64,000 bases of DNA from Phycisphaerales bacterium (lineage in GTDB: Bacteria > Planctomycetota > Phycisphaerae > Phycisphaerales > SM1A02): assembly GCA_029268515.1 (NCBI GenBank), contig JAQWNP010000010.1, forward strand, positions 344,330 through 408,329, given 5' to 3'. This document shows positions 1 through 9,069 of this stretch, piece by piece. The notes below the pieces were generated by a model. It did not search any database and had not been told where the DNA came from. It saw only the letters and a list, made by a program, of their open reading frames with translations. Position 1 is the stretch's first letter. Each line of letters begins with the position of its first letter. The position numbers were made by a program, and so were the translations under genes.

Positions 1-213
1 ACTGAATCGAGTCGATCTTTTCTGGGCCGCGTCCAGGTACAGACAGAAGGCCAGACACCTTCTCGAGAACAGCATATCCAGGCCCAATGTGATGAATACA
101 TAACAAAGGTCCTTCCCGTACTGTCGGCGGGGAAAAATCCAAGCTGTTATGGCCTTCAGTCACTGTTTGATACTACCTTTTATGAACTCGATATGCTAAA
201 CAAGGCAGCGTAG
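1..213 (+). CDS. 3' end of an unidentified protein (partial)
   Basis: The first 70 codons of the window are open in frame 1 and close with TAG at 211-213, just before the SYLF lipoprotein gene. The peptide reads as a normal soluble C-terminus (ends ELDMLNKAA) with two cysteines and no membrane segment. I do not recognise the family. The evidence for a real gene is only the open frame across the window edge and its same-strand position 37 bases before the next probable start. It could be a chance open frame. Confidence 0.55.
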   Translation, partial: TESSRSFLGRVQVQTEGQTPSREQHIQAQCDEYITKVLPVLSAGKNPSCYGLQSLFDTTFYELDMLNKAA

Positions 214-250
214 GTGGATGATCAATCTAAAAGGCATAAGGGGAATCTCG

Positions 251-808
251 ATGCGACTTGTTTGTCAAATAGCAGTGCTGTTTTCATTGGCTTTGGTACT
301 TGGATGTGAGACAACCCCAAAAAATGAAAAAGAGAAAGAAGCACTCGATTCTAGTGTGACGGCCACCATTAAGGAGATGAGCGACAAAGACCCACGGGTT
401 GCTCAGTTCATGGGGACAGCCTATGGCTATGTCTGTTTTCCGACAGTGTCTTACGGTGGGTTAATCGCTGCTGCGGGATCTGGTCAGGGTGAGGTGTACG
501 TTCAAGGCAACTTGGTTGGGTATGCAAGAATATTTCAGGCGTCTGTTGGCGGAAATGTCGGTGGACGCTGGTATTCAGAGATGATCTTCTTTAAGAATGA
601 ACAAGCCTTTCAAGATTTTAAGGACGGCAATATTAAATTTCAGGCACATACTGCAGCGGTCGCTGTGACAGCTGGCGGTGGAACGCAAGTTGACTACCAA
701 AAAGGTGTTGCTGTCTTCACGCATGACAAGTTTGGCTTGTCGGCACAAGCATCTATTGGTGGTCAAGAGTTCAAGTTTGAACCCGCCAAGGCAATGCCTG
801 ATGCTTAA
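251..808 (+). CDS. Secreted SYLF/YSC84-domain lipoprotein
   Basis: Probable outer-membrane or periplasmic lipoprotein with a SYLF (YSC84) domain, a fold known for lipid binding. From the chosen start the N-terminus is a short basic stretch, a hydrophobic helix and a lipobox LVLGC, so Cys would be lipidated. The mature part has the family's Gly-rich strands: YGYVCFP, then GQGEVYVQG, then SVGGNVGG, and TAAVAVTAGGGTQ, ending with a GLSAQASIGGQ strand. An in-frame ATG at 218 would add 11 residues, but the AGGTGG there is one base from the codon. The ATG at 251 has AAGGGG about 8 bases upstream and gives a clean signal peptide. Length of about 185 aa is usual for bacterial single-domain members. 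No operon partner is evident. Confidence 0.85.
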   Translation: MRLVCQIAVLFSLALVLGCETTPKNEKEKEALDSSVTATIKEMSDKDPRVAQFMGTAYGYVCFPTVSYGGLIAAAGSGQGEVYVQGNLVGYARIFQASVGGNVGGRWYSEMIFFKNEQAFQDFKDGNIKFQAHTAAVAVTAGGGTQVDYQKGVAVFTHDKFGLSAQASIGGQEFKFEPAKAMPDA

Positions 809-954
809 AGCAGTTTCATGTCACAATCATGTACTCGAGATGAACGACATTCGCGCCGAAGCTCTTAGTGATTTTATGACCCCGAGTCTGCACAGCGACT
901 TAATGAAATGAGCAAAGGGCATTAAGCTGATGGATGGAGTGTCCCTTTTAGGGA

Positions 955-1593
955 TTAGTTTGGATTGAGTAAAACGCCATGCTGTTTTAGGCCTCGGCGA
1001 ATTTGTTCACAGGTTGGCTTTTTGGGATCAATTTGTACGGCCTCCCAGCCAGCAACATGAGCAGCAACAATATTGTTGCGATCATCATCGAAAAAAAGGA
1101 TGTCATTGGCACGTCGACCTAGTTTTCGTTGCATTGTTTCGTAGATAGAAGGTTGAGGCTTCGCCAGACCTAAGAGATGCGATGCTTCACATCGATCAAG
1201 TAAAGAGACGTTGGGATAGTTGATAAGTAAGTTCCAATGCGCGTCATTCGTATTTGATAAGCAGCACGTCTCATAGCCTGCCTCCTTTATTTCTTGTATC
1301 AGCTCAGTGGTGCCTTGATAGGGGCCTCGAAGCCAAGCGGCATGTGCTAGCTCAATTTCCGATGGGCGGTATGCTCCCTCAAGGAGAAGGCTCAAACGAT
1401 CGTAATACTCTATTGAGGAGAGTTGGCCTGTTTGGTGTTCATTGATAAGTTGTGCGTGTGCCGTATGGAACTCGTTGGTGATCGCAATGTCACGCGCTGG
1501 CAGGCCTGCATAGGCAATCGCTTCTTCAATAGATGCACTCAGTCTTACGAGCACACCGCCGAGATCAAAACAGATAAGAGGTGAGTGAGCCAT
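955..1593 (-). CDS. HAD-superfamily hydrolase, YihX-like phosphatase
   Basis: Cytoplasmic HAD-type phosphatase of the YihX/epoxide-hydrolase-N-terminal type. Motif I is FDLGGVLV with nucleophile D10; the usual second Asp is G12, as in YihX-like proteins. Motif II is LSNTN (S113), motif III is K145 in LAKPQP, and motif IV is FFDDDRNNI (D169/D170). All four motifs are in order and the length of 212 aa fits. The cap (residues 20-85) is all-helical, the C1 type. Substrate is probably a small sugar phosphate, by family analogy only. It is transcribed divergently from the sulfotransferase pair with about 300 bases between. Confidence 0.88.
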   Translation of the reverse strand: MAHSPLICFDLGGVLVRLSASIEEAIAYAGLPARDIAITNEFHTAHAQLINEHQTGQLSSIEYYDRLSLLLEGAYRPSEIELAHAAWLRGPYQGTTELIQEIKEAGYETCCLSNTNDAHWNLLINYPNVSLLDRCEASHLLGLAKPQPSIYETMQRKLGRRANDILFFDDDRNNIVAAHVAGWEAVQIDPKKPTCEQIRRGLKQHGVLLNPN

Positions 1594-1894
1594 TGTCTTG
1601 TTTCTTCAGTTGGCCATCGATGGCAACAGTTAAGGAAAATAGGTTGGTGGCGGCAGCCATGGGCTGGCTTTGATCGCCTCGGTGTACTGAAATCTAGGTC
1701 GGCCCTCTTTCCTAGCAGAGTCCATCAGTAAAAGAGGTTCAACAGATTGCTTTATGGTAGCTTCAGTGGCCTGCTATGCTGAAATAAAGCAAGTGGCATG
1801 TATCGGCTGATGATCTACAGCCACCGAGAGCCGGGGTCGATTATTATTCCAAGTTAGCAGAGGTCTTTCGCAGATAAAACGAGCACGGGCCGGT
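1594..1894. other. Intergenic, divergent promoter region
   Basis: About 300 bases between two divergent genes. It must hold both promoters, but I see no convincing -35/-10 pair, repeat or RNA. The frame of the downstream sulfotransferase is open back to about 1814 but has no ATG, GTG or TTG before 1895. Confidence 0.4.
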
Positions 1895-2584
1895 GTGCTA
1901 AAAAGGCATAGGCAGAGAAGGCGAGCATTGGACTTAGATCGATCGAAGACAATTTTAGTGAGTCACCCTCGAAGTGGGCTTAATTGGCTGAGATATTGCA
2001 TTGAGTTCTTTAGCCACCAGCGAACGCCGGGGTTGGCAAGATTGCAATCAACAGGCGAGCCGATTATCTATCGCACACACGATGTACGAAAGACGGAAGG
2101 CCCCGATAGCTGTGACTGTATGTTTTACGAGGAGGGGCGGCACTCCAGAGTTGTACGTCAAGCGATGGGACTGGTTGGTCATCGTTTCCAGCCAATCTTC
2201 AGCCGGATGATTCTGGTTCTTCGTGACTACAAAGAAAATGCTGTTCGTAGTCAGTGGAGTCTGTCTCGTTACATGAGCAATGTGTTGGCCTATGATCGTT
2301 TTGATGGTGAGAAGCAAGTGATTTACTACGAAGACTTGCGAAACGACATGTGGCCAGTCAAGAAGATCCTTGAGTTCCTTGAGATAGAGTTTGATCTATC
2401 TTCTTTTGATGAAGAGAAGCACCGGGCAGCTTCATTGAATCTTTACGATGTGCGTGGTATCGGGCGTAGTCCCGCCTTGCCAAAGCTCAGTGCTGATAAA
2501 CAGCGAACCATAGAGAAATATCTTAAGCGTAAGCTAGGCGATGGATTTGAGAGAAACCTCGGGCGATATGTAGAACGCTCATGA
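1895..2584 (+). CDS. Sulfotransferase-family protein, first of a tandem pair
   Basis: Predicted PAPS-dependent sulfotransferase. The 5'-phosphosulfate loop is seen as SHPRSGLNWLRY (residues 23-34) and the 3'-phosphate site as RDYKENAVRS (110-119), spaced as in the family. No signal peptide is seen, so it is probably cytosolic or membrane-associated, acting on a glycan, lipid or small hydroxyl acceptor; the acceptor cannot be read from sequence. The only start codon in the open frame is GTG at 1895, with no strong Shine-Dalgarno. The stop overlaps the next gene's ATG in ATGA at 2581-2584, so the two are translationally coupled. The neighbour is a diverged copy of the same length and motif order. 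At 229 aa it is short but complete in both cofactor motifs. Confidence 0.82.
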   Translation: MLKRHRQRRRALDLDRSKTILVSHPRSGLNWLRYCIEFFSHQRTPGLARLQSTGEPIIYRTHDVRKTEGPDSCDCMFYEEGRHSRVVRQAMGLVGHRFQPIFSRMILVLRDYKENAVRSQWSLSRYMSNVLAYDRFDGEKQVIYYEDLRNDMWPVKKILEFLEIEFDLSSFDEEKHRAASLNLYDVRGIGRSPALPKLSADKQRTIEKYLKRKLGDGFERNLGRYVERS

Positions 2585-3261
2585 AAGCCATAAAAAAACT
2601 AAAAGCGATCAGCCAAATTGACCCATCCAAGGTCATTCTCGTAAGCCATCCAAGAAGTGGCTTGAATTGGTTGCGCTACTGTATCGAGCACTTTAGTGGG
2701 CAGCGAACACCTGGCCCTGTACGTATCTTTGAAAAAGGCGATCCGATTGTCTATCGGACGCATGACGTGCGAAAGACTGACGGGCCCAATGATTGTGACT
2801 GTGCTTTCTATAAGGAGAGCCAGCTGCCGAAATTCATCCGCCAGGGTCTGAGTCTCGTTGGTTATCGCTTTCATCCAATCTTTAGTCGAATGGTACTGGT
2901 GATTCGAGATTATAAGGCCAACGCTGTTCGGAGTGAGTGGACGCTATCGCGATACATGGTGAACGTGCAGGCGTACAATCAATTTCAGGGTGAGAAGTGT
3001 GTGCTTTACTACGAGGACATGCAGGCGGATGTGCGTGCTGTCGGGCCGGTACTTGATTTGATGGGTATTGATCACAGCATCGATTCATTCGACGTCGAGT
3101 TTCATCGACAGCAATCACTCAAACTCTATGATCAACGGGATATTGGCAGAAGTAAATCGACCCCGAATCTTGAAGAGGGGCAACAGCAGGAAATTGAAAC
3201 GTACCTACGGCGAAAACTGGGGCCGGCATTTGATCGATATTTAGCTCGGTATGCCTCGTGA
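2581..3261 (+). CDS. Sulfotransferase-family protein, second of a tandem pair
   Basis: Paralogue of the upstream gene. It has the same cofactor loop SHPRSGLNWLRY near residue 21 and RDYKANAVRS near 108, plus shared blocks such as YRTHDVRKT and YYEDM. The N-terminal 15 residues, the middle (residues 70-90) and the C-terminal third differ most, which is where acceptor binding would be expected to diverge. Start and stop overlap by four bases with the upstream gene. Together they suggest two sulfation steps, or two acceptors, made from one message. Followed by about 350 bases without a clear gene. Confidence 0.82.
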   Translation: MKAIKKLKAISQIDPSKVILVSHPRSGLNWLRYCIEHFSGQRTPGPVRIFEKGDPIVYRTHDVRKTDGPNDCDCAFYKESQLPKFIRQGLSLVGYRFHPIFSRMVLVIRDYKANAVRSEWTLSRYMVNVQAYNQFQGEKCVLYYEDMQADVRAVGPVLDLMGIDHSIDSFDVEFHRQQSLKLYDQRDIGRSKSTPNLEEGQQQEIETYLRRKLGPAFDRYLARYAS

Positions 3262-3607
3262 TCGATCTGAAAGAACAAGGCGCTGCTGTTTGATCGTTCT
3301 GTATGGTGAAGCGAAGGCGCTCTCGGGGTCGTTGATTGCATTAAGAAAACCTTGGTTTGACGAGATGCAGGCTACTAAAATCCTGAGTCACGGAAATTTG
3401 ATTCGATTCCAGGCGTCCTTATGGTATTGTGACTCAACGACTTATGATCAATCAAAGGAATGACGGTCATTTGCACATCTGCAGAGGTGTTTTTGGCGTA
3501 GTTATTGATAGGGGATGGGCGTTTAAAAATGCGAGGGCATTTTTATCAATCAAGGAAAAACGACGGCAGATTCATTGGATTGAGATGATTCTAAACAGGA
3601 GTGCAAG
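3262..3607. other. Intergenic, upstream of the M64 gene
   Basis: About 346 bases with short open frames that resemble no family I know. The only feature I can support is AGGAG at 3597-3601, six bases before the ATG at 3608, which fixes the next gene's start. No strong terminator is visible for the sulfotransferase pair. Confidence 0.4.
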
Positions 3608-5083
3608 ATGCTGATGACCTTACTAAAACACAGGAGCGCTGTTGTTTCAACATGCGGCGTTATTGGGCTATTGGTCTTCGTTCCCTTGGCAACTGCAGAT
3701 GATCCGCCAACGACTGAGCGCGTCTACTACGACGGTCTTGATGAAGAGGGCAACCTTGTTGGGGGCTTTGTGGAAATGGCAATGCAGCCAATGACAGAGC
3801 ATCGTAGGCATGGATTCCGATCAATGTTTGGTGGGCCAGTTGTCACGACTGTGATTGACAATGGGGATCCTCTCAATCGTATTGATGCTGTATTTGTCGG
3901 CGATGGCTACCAGGCATCAGATTTATCCGCTTATAACAGCCACTGTCAGGCTGGTATTGATCTCTTCTTCTCAACAGAGCCTCTTGCTTCTTATGCCGGG
4001 CTATTCAACGTGCATCGAGTTGATGTGATCTCAAATGAATCAGGTGTTGATAATGATCCTACAGAGGGTATCGATCGTGATACCGCGCTCGATATGAGAT
4101 TCTGGTGTGGAGGAACCGAGCGACTCTTATGTGTCAATACAACATTAGCTTGGAACTTCGCAAACTATGCGCCCGATGCAGATCAGATTTTAGCGGTAGC
4201 GAACTCTACGAAGTATGGAGGCGCCGGCTATTCTTCATCTGAGATAGGCACCTATGCTGGTGGTAATGGTGCAGCTGCTCAAGTAGCGCTGCACGAATTG
4301 GGTCATAGCCTTGGTAATCTCGCAGACGAATATAGTTACGGTGGCAGCGAAACGTATAGTGGTGGGGAACCTTCTGCTCGCAACGTCTCGATCTATGATG
4401 CGAGTGAAATGCAAGCGAACACGACAAAGTGGCACCAGTGGCTCAATTACAATGAGGGTGGTTGGGATGGTCCAGTTGGCACATTTGAGGGTGCGAGCTA
4501 CTCAGAATTTGGCATTTTTCGTCCCAGTAATAATTCATTGATGAGAAGTCTGAATCGTCCCTTTAATCTCCCTTCAGGAGAAGGGCTGATCATCGAGCTC
4601 TACAAAATTGTCGATCCGATTGATGATGCCACGCCACTCTCACCTCCACTGGTTGGTGATGAGCTGATCTTTGTAGATCCAGTAGATCCGGGTGGGAGCA
4701 CACTTGATATCCAATGGTCCATTGATGGTGTAGAAATCGCAGGGGCTACCGGGGAGACATTTGACCTTGCGGACTTTGATCTTGCAACTGGGGATCATTC
4801 CATTTCTGTCAAAGTTGTGGACAACACACCATGGGTTCGCGATGAGGCCGCCCGAGCTTCCTACCTGAGTCAGACACGTACCTGGGAGATTGATAGGCCA
4901 GAAGAACCCTGTGTTGGTGATATCAATGGAGATCTCACTGTAGACCTGGCAGACTTTAGTGTTTTTCTTTTGAATTACGGACTTGAGAGTGGGGGGCCGT
5001 CAGATCTCAACAATGATCTGGTTGTTGATCTGGCAGATTTCTCTTTATTGCTAGTCAACTATGGCAGAGTCTGTTCCGAATAG
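3608..5083 (+). CDS. Secreted M64-type metallopeptidase with dockerin tail
   Basis: Exported zinc peptidase of the IgA-peptidase M64 type. Order: signal peptide (about residues 1-30, ending LATA-DD), an N-terminal region, then the peptidase domain starting near FVGDGYQASDL. The zinc site is HELGHSLGNLADEY, with H229, E230 and H233 and the family's downstream DEY. A short Ig-like region (DIQWSIDGVEIAG) follows, then a C-terminal double dockerin-like module from CVGDINGD to VNYGRVC. The last module has two 12-residue calcium loops of DxNxDxxxDxxD form. Substrate is unknown; M64 members cut glycoproteins or act broadly. Start is supported by AGGAG at 3597. A hairpin terminator follows directly. 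Confidence 0.88.
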   Translation: MLMTLLKHRSAVVSTCGVIGLLVFVPLATADDPPTTERVYYDGLDEEGNLVGGFVEMAMQPMTEHRRHGFRSMFGGPVVTTVIDNGDPLNRIDAVFVGDGYQASDLSAYNSHCQAGIDLFFSTEPLASYAGLFNVHRVDVISNESGVDNDPTEGIDRDTALDMRFWCGGTERLLCVNTTLAWNFANYAPDADQILAVANSTKYGGAGYSSSEIGTYAGGNGAAAQVALHELGHSLGNLADEYSYGGSETYSGGEPSARNVSIYDASEMQANTTKWHQWLNYNEGGWDGPVGTFEGASYSEFGIFRPSNNSLMRSLNRPFNLPSGEGLIIELYKIVDPIDDATPLSPPLVGDELIFVDPVDPGGSTLDIQWSIDGVEIAGATGETFDLADFDLATGDHSISVKVVDNTPWVRDEAARASYLSQTRTWEIDRPEEPCVGDINGDLTVDLADFSVFLLNYGLESGGPSDLNNDLVVDLADFSLLLVNYGRVCSE

Positions 5084-5108
5084 ATCAGGGTATATGTAAA
5101 AAAGAGAC

Positions 5109-5146
5109 AGGCTCTCCCTGGAAGAATCTAGGGAGAGTCTTTTTTA
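5109..5146 (+). terminator. Rho-independent terminator after the M64 gene
   Basis: Stem GGCTCTCCCT pairs with AGGGAGAGTC (one G-T pair) around a 10-11 base loop, followed by TCTTTTTT. It lies about 25 bases past the stop codon. Confidence 0.85.
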
Positions 5147-5534
5147 TGGTGCTCTCAATGACGTGCTCATAAATGGTCTTGAACGCCTCAATGGCCTCTT
5201 CTAAGTTTCCGTAGCTCGTATTTAAAAAAAATATCGTGTCAATGTTTATTGCCCCTCGCCTCGAGCGATGCCGCGTTGATTGATAAGTCGCATACATATT
5301 TTCTGGCGATCGCCCTAATAAAGGAAATGGTGTTTTATTGATTTATAGCCCTTGATTTACAGACGATCTGCTGCCCTCCCTCTCAGCTTGCGATTCATTC
5401 AAATAAATCCCATTGGCTAGCTTTTGAAAAAAGCCTTGTTGTCTTTCGTAGATAATTTGAATTTTTAAGTTGGTAATGAGGGTGCGAATTACAAAACGTA
5501 CTACTTATTAAAGAAAGCAAAAGGAGAATGTCTC
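5147..5534. other. Intergenic, AT-rich leader of the first metzincin gene
   Basis: Nearly 390 bases of AT-rich sequence without a believable gene. A minus-strand open frame here runs into the terminator hairpin and has no ribosome site. AAGGAG about nine bases before 5535 marks the next start. Confidence 0.4.
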
Positions 5535-8500
5535 ATGATAAAACGACTATCTCTATGCGTAGCAAGTCTTGTTTGTGCAATGAGTGCACAGACGACTTAT
5601 GCTCATGAAATCGGAATGAAATTTAACGAGGTTGTTCACACGAGTGATGCAGCTTTTGTTGGTCGTGTGAGTTCGATTACAAGCGTTCCACATCCGTCAG
5701 GTTTTATTTCAACAAAAATAGTTTTTGATGAAGTTTCTGAAGTGTTATCTCGCCCCTCGTCACGTGCTCAGTTGGGGCAAACAGTGACGATCGAAATGGG
5801 TGGGGGCACAGCAGGCAAGGTATCGCTGAGCATGTGTTGCTCGCCGGAGTTTAAGATTGGGGAAGAGTATTTAATTCTCAGTCAACTCGATGGTGGAAAA
5901 TACTTAAACCCATTCTCAGGTGGCCGGCAAGGCATCTTCCGTATTGCCTATGACGATCGTGGTACTGCATATCCACTCACCTACGGATTTCAGGGAATCG
6001 AAAAAGTTGGCGACAAAAAGCTACATCTGACTTCTCAGGTCATCTCACTTCGTGATGGTGTCCCTGAATACAATATCGTTTCTCGAAATCTCAATACGCA
6101 ATCACCAGTCGAAGTGAACGGTAATGGTGCATCGAAGACACGACTTGACTCAACACCAAGGCAGCTCGTCACACTTAATGAATTGGTTGAGTCTATTGGT
6201 CAAATCGCTCAAAGAAAGACGCCAACTGACGTTGAAAAACGGTCGGGGCAACGCCCAGCTTTTCAGGCGCCTCGGCGAATCGGTCAGCGAATGACTGAGA
6301 AACCTGTTTTTGATCAGACGGAACGGCTAGAGAGAGGGACCATTTGCTTTTGTGGTGATGTAGATGATGCAATCACTATGGAGCAAGTGCCCACAGCATG
6401 GACCGCATGGGGTCAAAATAACAACCTCATGTACCGCTTTAATCAGCACACAGACATCTTCACCTACACGGCTTCTGATGGTACTTGGGGAAATAATTGG
6501 GACGATGAGTTCTGCGGTTGGCCAACAAGCGGTCAAATTGCAAATCAATACCAGAGCGGATGGTCCTGGGGTGCTTCAGTCATTGCAGTGTGTTGGACGT
6601 CAGATTTTTGTAGCTGTTGTGAAATCCGTGAAGCTGACATTATGCATAACCCCGCATTTTCCTGGCGTTATGACCTCGATGATGTGATCGGTACCAGCAA
6701 TATTCTCTATCGGCCAACAACACGTCATGAACTTGGGCATGCAGTCGGGCTTGAACGAAGAGCTTGCGGTGCAGAGACCTATAGCTACAACCAACCTTGC
6801 TCAATGACAGCTCATTGGTCTGGTAGTGTCGTAGAAGATGGCAGAGGTATGCACGCCCTTGATGTGTTAGCTTTACGAAATCTTTATATTGACGAAGCCA
6901 TTGAGGATGTCGGCGTTGAGTCCTACTACGCATCGGGTGGTTTGATCAGTTCAACGTTGAGTGACACCAATCTTGAGCCAGGAGATACCTTCAATATCGA
7001 GAATGTGACCGTCGAAAATGTTTCAACGAATTCACAGAGTGGTATTCGCGTCAGAGTTTACTTGTCAGAGAACAAATACATCTCTGAGTATGATTATGAA
7101 CTAGCAGACTTCTCTTTTTCAAACTTTTCAGCAGCGACATTTTGGACTGGTGATTTGACGAGTATTAAAATTCCTGATTCATCGTCAACATCGATACCAG
7201 GTGGTACTTACTATGTTGGACTGATCGCGACACTCGATGGCACTAGCTATTGGTGGGATGATTGCTCTGTCAATAATTCAACATATATTCCTACACAAAT
7301 TACAGTCGGTGATTATGTTCCGAGCTGGACTCCAGGTATCGCTATCCCTTTAGATTTTACATGGCTGTACTATGCACTTCATATAAACAACTCAAACTCT
7401 GAGGATAACAGTGGGCAAGCTTGTGGCGGTGAATTCACAGGCGGTATTTGGTACCGATTTTTCGCAAAACATTCTGGACGCCTTAATCTAGCCATGAAGA
7501 ATGATCAAGAAGAAGGTGGTGGAACAGGCAACAATGAAGGCGATAGGTTTGCGGGTAGCTCTTGTAATGACGCTATTGAAGTGTACGCAGGATTTCCCGA
7601 TACTGGATCTCAGCCGATCGCTCAGGGATGCCGAACATGTGAAGCACCAGTGGTCGCTTCTATTCAAAAAGGCCAAGAGTACTATGTTCGCATAGGTGGA
7701 ATCGATGGTGCTGAAATCAATGGCGTGCTCAGCTTCGATCTTGAGCCTTTTGATTTGATTGGTGACAAGCCAGATCTTGCAATTCCTGCTGGTCATGAAC
7801 CCATTGTTGGTGATATGAATGGTTTTTCTTCTTCGACTGGCGCTGTTTGTACGCAAACGGATGTGATTGATGTGTGGTATCGCTATACAGCACCTGCTTC
7901 AGGTGACATTCGGGCATCAACATGTTCTCCAGCAACTCGTATTGATACGACGCTCGCAATTTATGATCGTGACGGCAATCAAGTTCTTGCCTGTAATGAT
8001 GATGATGAATGTGGAATCTCGGAATCTCAGCAGTCCTCTACAGTCGTTTGGAGTGCTGAAGCAGGACAAGAGTTTTTAGTCCGTGTTGGTGGTCCTGATT
8101 TGATGCGAGGCACCTTTGGTTTGAGCATCGAAGCCGCACCCAATACGCCAAGCAATACTGCCTGTGGTGGTGCGATTTCTGCCTCTACTAATAATCGAAT
8201 GCCATTTTCAACATGGGGTGCTCCATCGCCCGGCCAAGTTTTTGAATGCGATAACAACCGCATTGGCTGTGGCGTTTGGGTTAAGTGGGGTGCCTCCGAA
8301 ACAGGTACCGTTGCGATTGGTACTTCTGAAGACATTGGTGGATCAGCCACATTTGATGCGGCCCTTGCTATCTTCGATTCATGTGAAGAAAACATGAAAC
8401 CAGTTGCATGTAGTATGGATGCTTCCAATACTGGGCAGCCCATTGCTCTTCTCAATGTAGAAGCTGGTGATGTTTACTTTATCTATGTTGGATCGGATGT

Positions 8501-8732
8501 AGATGCTGGGTGCTTAGAAGGCAACGGAATGCTGTCAATGGAGTATCAAGAGCAAGAGTTGTGTGTTGGCGATGCGACTGGAGATAGAACTGTTGATCTT
8601 GATGATTTCAGCGAATTGCTTATACAGTTCGGGTCCACTGGTGAAAGCTCAGCCGACTTTAATGGCGATCTCGTTGTTGATCTCGAAGACTTTAGTCTTC
8701 TTCTTGTGAACTACGGAAACACCTGCTCGTAG
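5535..8732 (+). CDS. Secreted metzincin-like protease, multidomain, dockerin tail (copy 1)
   Basis: Large exported protein of 1065 aa. Signal peptide ends ...TTYA-HEIG (about residue 23). Residues 24-170 form a beta-rich N-terminal domain (AFVGRVSSI, then a Cys pair and YLILSQLDGG) that resembles NTR/TIMP-like secreted modules; this is a guess. Residues about 260-460 are a metzincin-like catalytic domain: EADIMHNP, then HELGHAVGLER at 398-408, and a Met-turn CSMT with M424. The third zinc-ligand position (408) is Arg, not His or Asp. A CARDB-like domain (VGVESYYAS to ITVGDYVP) follows, then three PPC-like beta domains with WYRY/WYRF and YVRIGG motifs, and the dockerin module CVGDATGD...VNYGNTC. 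It has AAGGAG before the ATG and a terminator after the stop. A full-length copy lies downstream. Confidence 0.82.
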   Translation: MIKRLSLCVASLVCAMSAQTTYAHEIGMKFNEVVHTSDAAFVGRVSSITSVPHPSGFISTKIVFDEVSEVLSRPSSRAQLGQTVTIEMGGGTAGKVSLSMCCSPEFKIGEEYLILSQLDGGKYLNPFSGGRQGIFRIAYDDRGTAYPLTYGFQGIEKVGDKKLHLTSQVISLRDGVPEYNIVSRNLNTQSPVEVNGNGASKTRLDSTPRQLVTLNELVESIGQIAQRKTPTDVEKRSGQRPAFQAPRRIGQRMTEKPVFDQTERLERGTICFCGDVDDAITMEQVPTAWTAWGQNNNLMYRFNQHTDIFTYTASDGTWGNNWDDEFCGWPTSGQIANQYQSGWSWGASVIAVCWTSDFCSCCEIREADIMHNPAFSWRYDLDDVIGTSNILYRPTTRHELGHAVGLERRACGAETYSYNQPCSMTAHWSGSVVEDGRGMHALDVLALRNLYIDEAIEDVGVESYYASGGLISSTLSDTNLEPGDTFNIENVTVENVSTNSQSGIRVRVYLSENKYISEYDYELADFSFSNFSAATFWTGDLTSIKIPDSSSTSIPGGTYYVGLIATLDGTSYWWDDCSVNNSTYIPTQITVGDYVPSWTPGIAIPLDFTWLYYALHINNSNSEDNSGQACGGEFTGGIWYRFFAKHSGRLNLAMKNDQEEGGGTGNNEGDRFAGSSCNDAIEVYAGFPDTGSQPIAQGCRTCEAPVVASIQKGQEYYVRIGGIDGAEINGVLSFDLEPFDLIGDKPDLAIPAGHEPIVGDMNGFSSSTGAVCTQTDVIDVWYRYTAPASGDIRASTCSPATRIDTTLAIYDRDGNQVLACNDDDECGISESQQSSTVVWSAEAGQEFLVRVGGPDLMRGTFGLSIEAAPNTPSNTACGGAISASTNNRMPFSTWGAPSPGQVFECDNNRIGCGVWVKWGASETGTVAIGTSEDIGGSATFDAALAIFDSCEENMKPVACSMDASNTGQPIALLNVEAGDVYFIYVGSDVDAGCLEGNGMLSMEYQEQELCVGDATGDRTVDLDDFSELLIQFGSTGESSADFNGDLVVDLEDFSLLLVNYGNTCS

Positions 8733-8757
8733 GCAATCTAGAAATCTTGTCTTTCAA

Positions 8758-8794
8758 GGGGCTCTCTCGAATGATTCGGGAGAGCCCTTTTTTT
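8758..8794 (+). terminator. Strong Rho-independent terminator
   Basis: Perfect nine-base stem GGGCTCTCT/GGAGAGCCC-type hairpin around TCGAATGATTC, then TTTTTTT, 25 bases after the stop of copy 1. Its stem resembles that after the M64 gene. Confidence 0.9.
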
Positions 8795-9069
8795 AAAAAA
8801 GAGATCATGCCCATAAAGCACCCAATACAGATTGGCAGTCCGGGGTGATAGATCTAAGTGAATAATTCAGGGCTTGTATCGCGTTCTAGGCAAGCAAAAA
8901 AGGGGGCACAAAAAGGGGGATTAAATTTTGGCTTCTTGGTGAGGGTTTTTGGTTTATTACTCCAAGGTAAGTCTGCTAGAGTTGAGGTCGGTGAGAGCCG
9001 AGTGGGGGTAGAAATCTACTTCCTCATTGATCAATGTGACTACCTACACACATAAGGGAGTGGAGGGCT
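8795..9069. other. Intergenic between the two metzincin copies
   Basis: About 275 bases. A 65-codon open frame (8858-9055) starts here, but its composition and lack of a ribosome site argue against a gene. GGAGTGGAGGG ends five bases before the ATG at 9070. Confidence 0.4.

Noticed and set aside
5085-5297. Minus-strand open frame of 70 codons
   Set aside because: It spans the terminator hairpin, has no ribosome site and resembles no protein family.
8858-9055. 65-codon open frame between the metzincin copies
   Set aside because: No ribosome site, odd composition, no recognisable motif.
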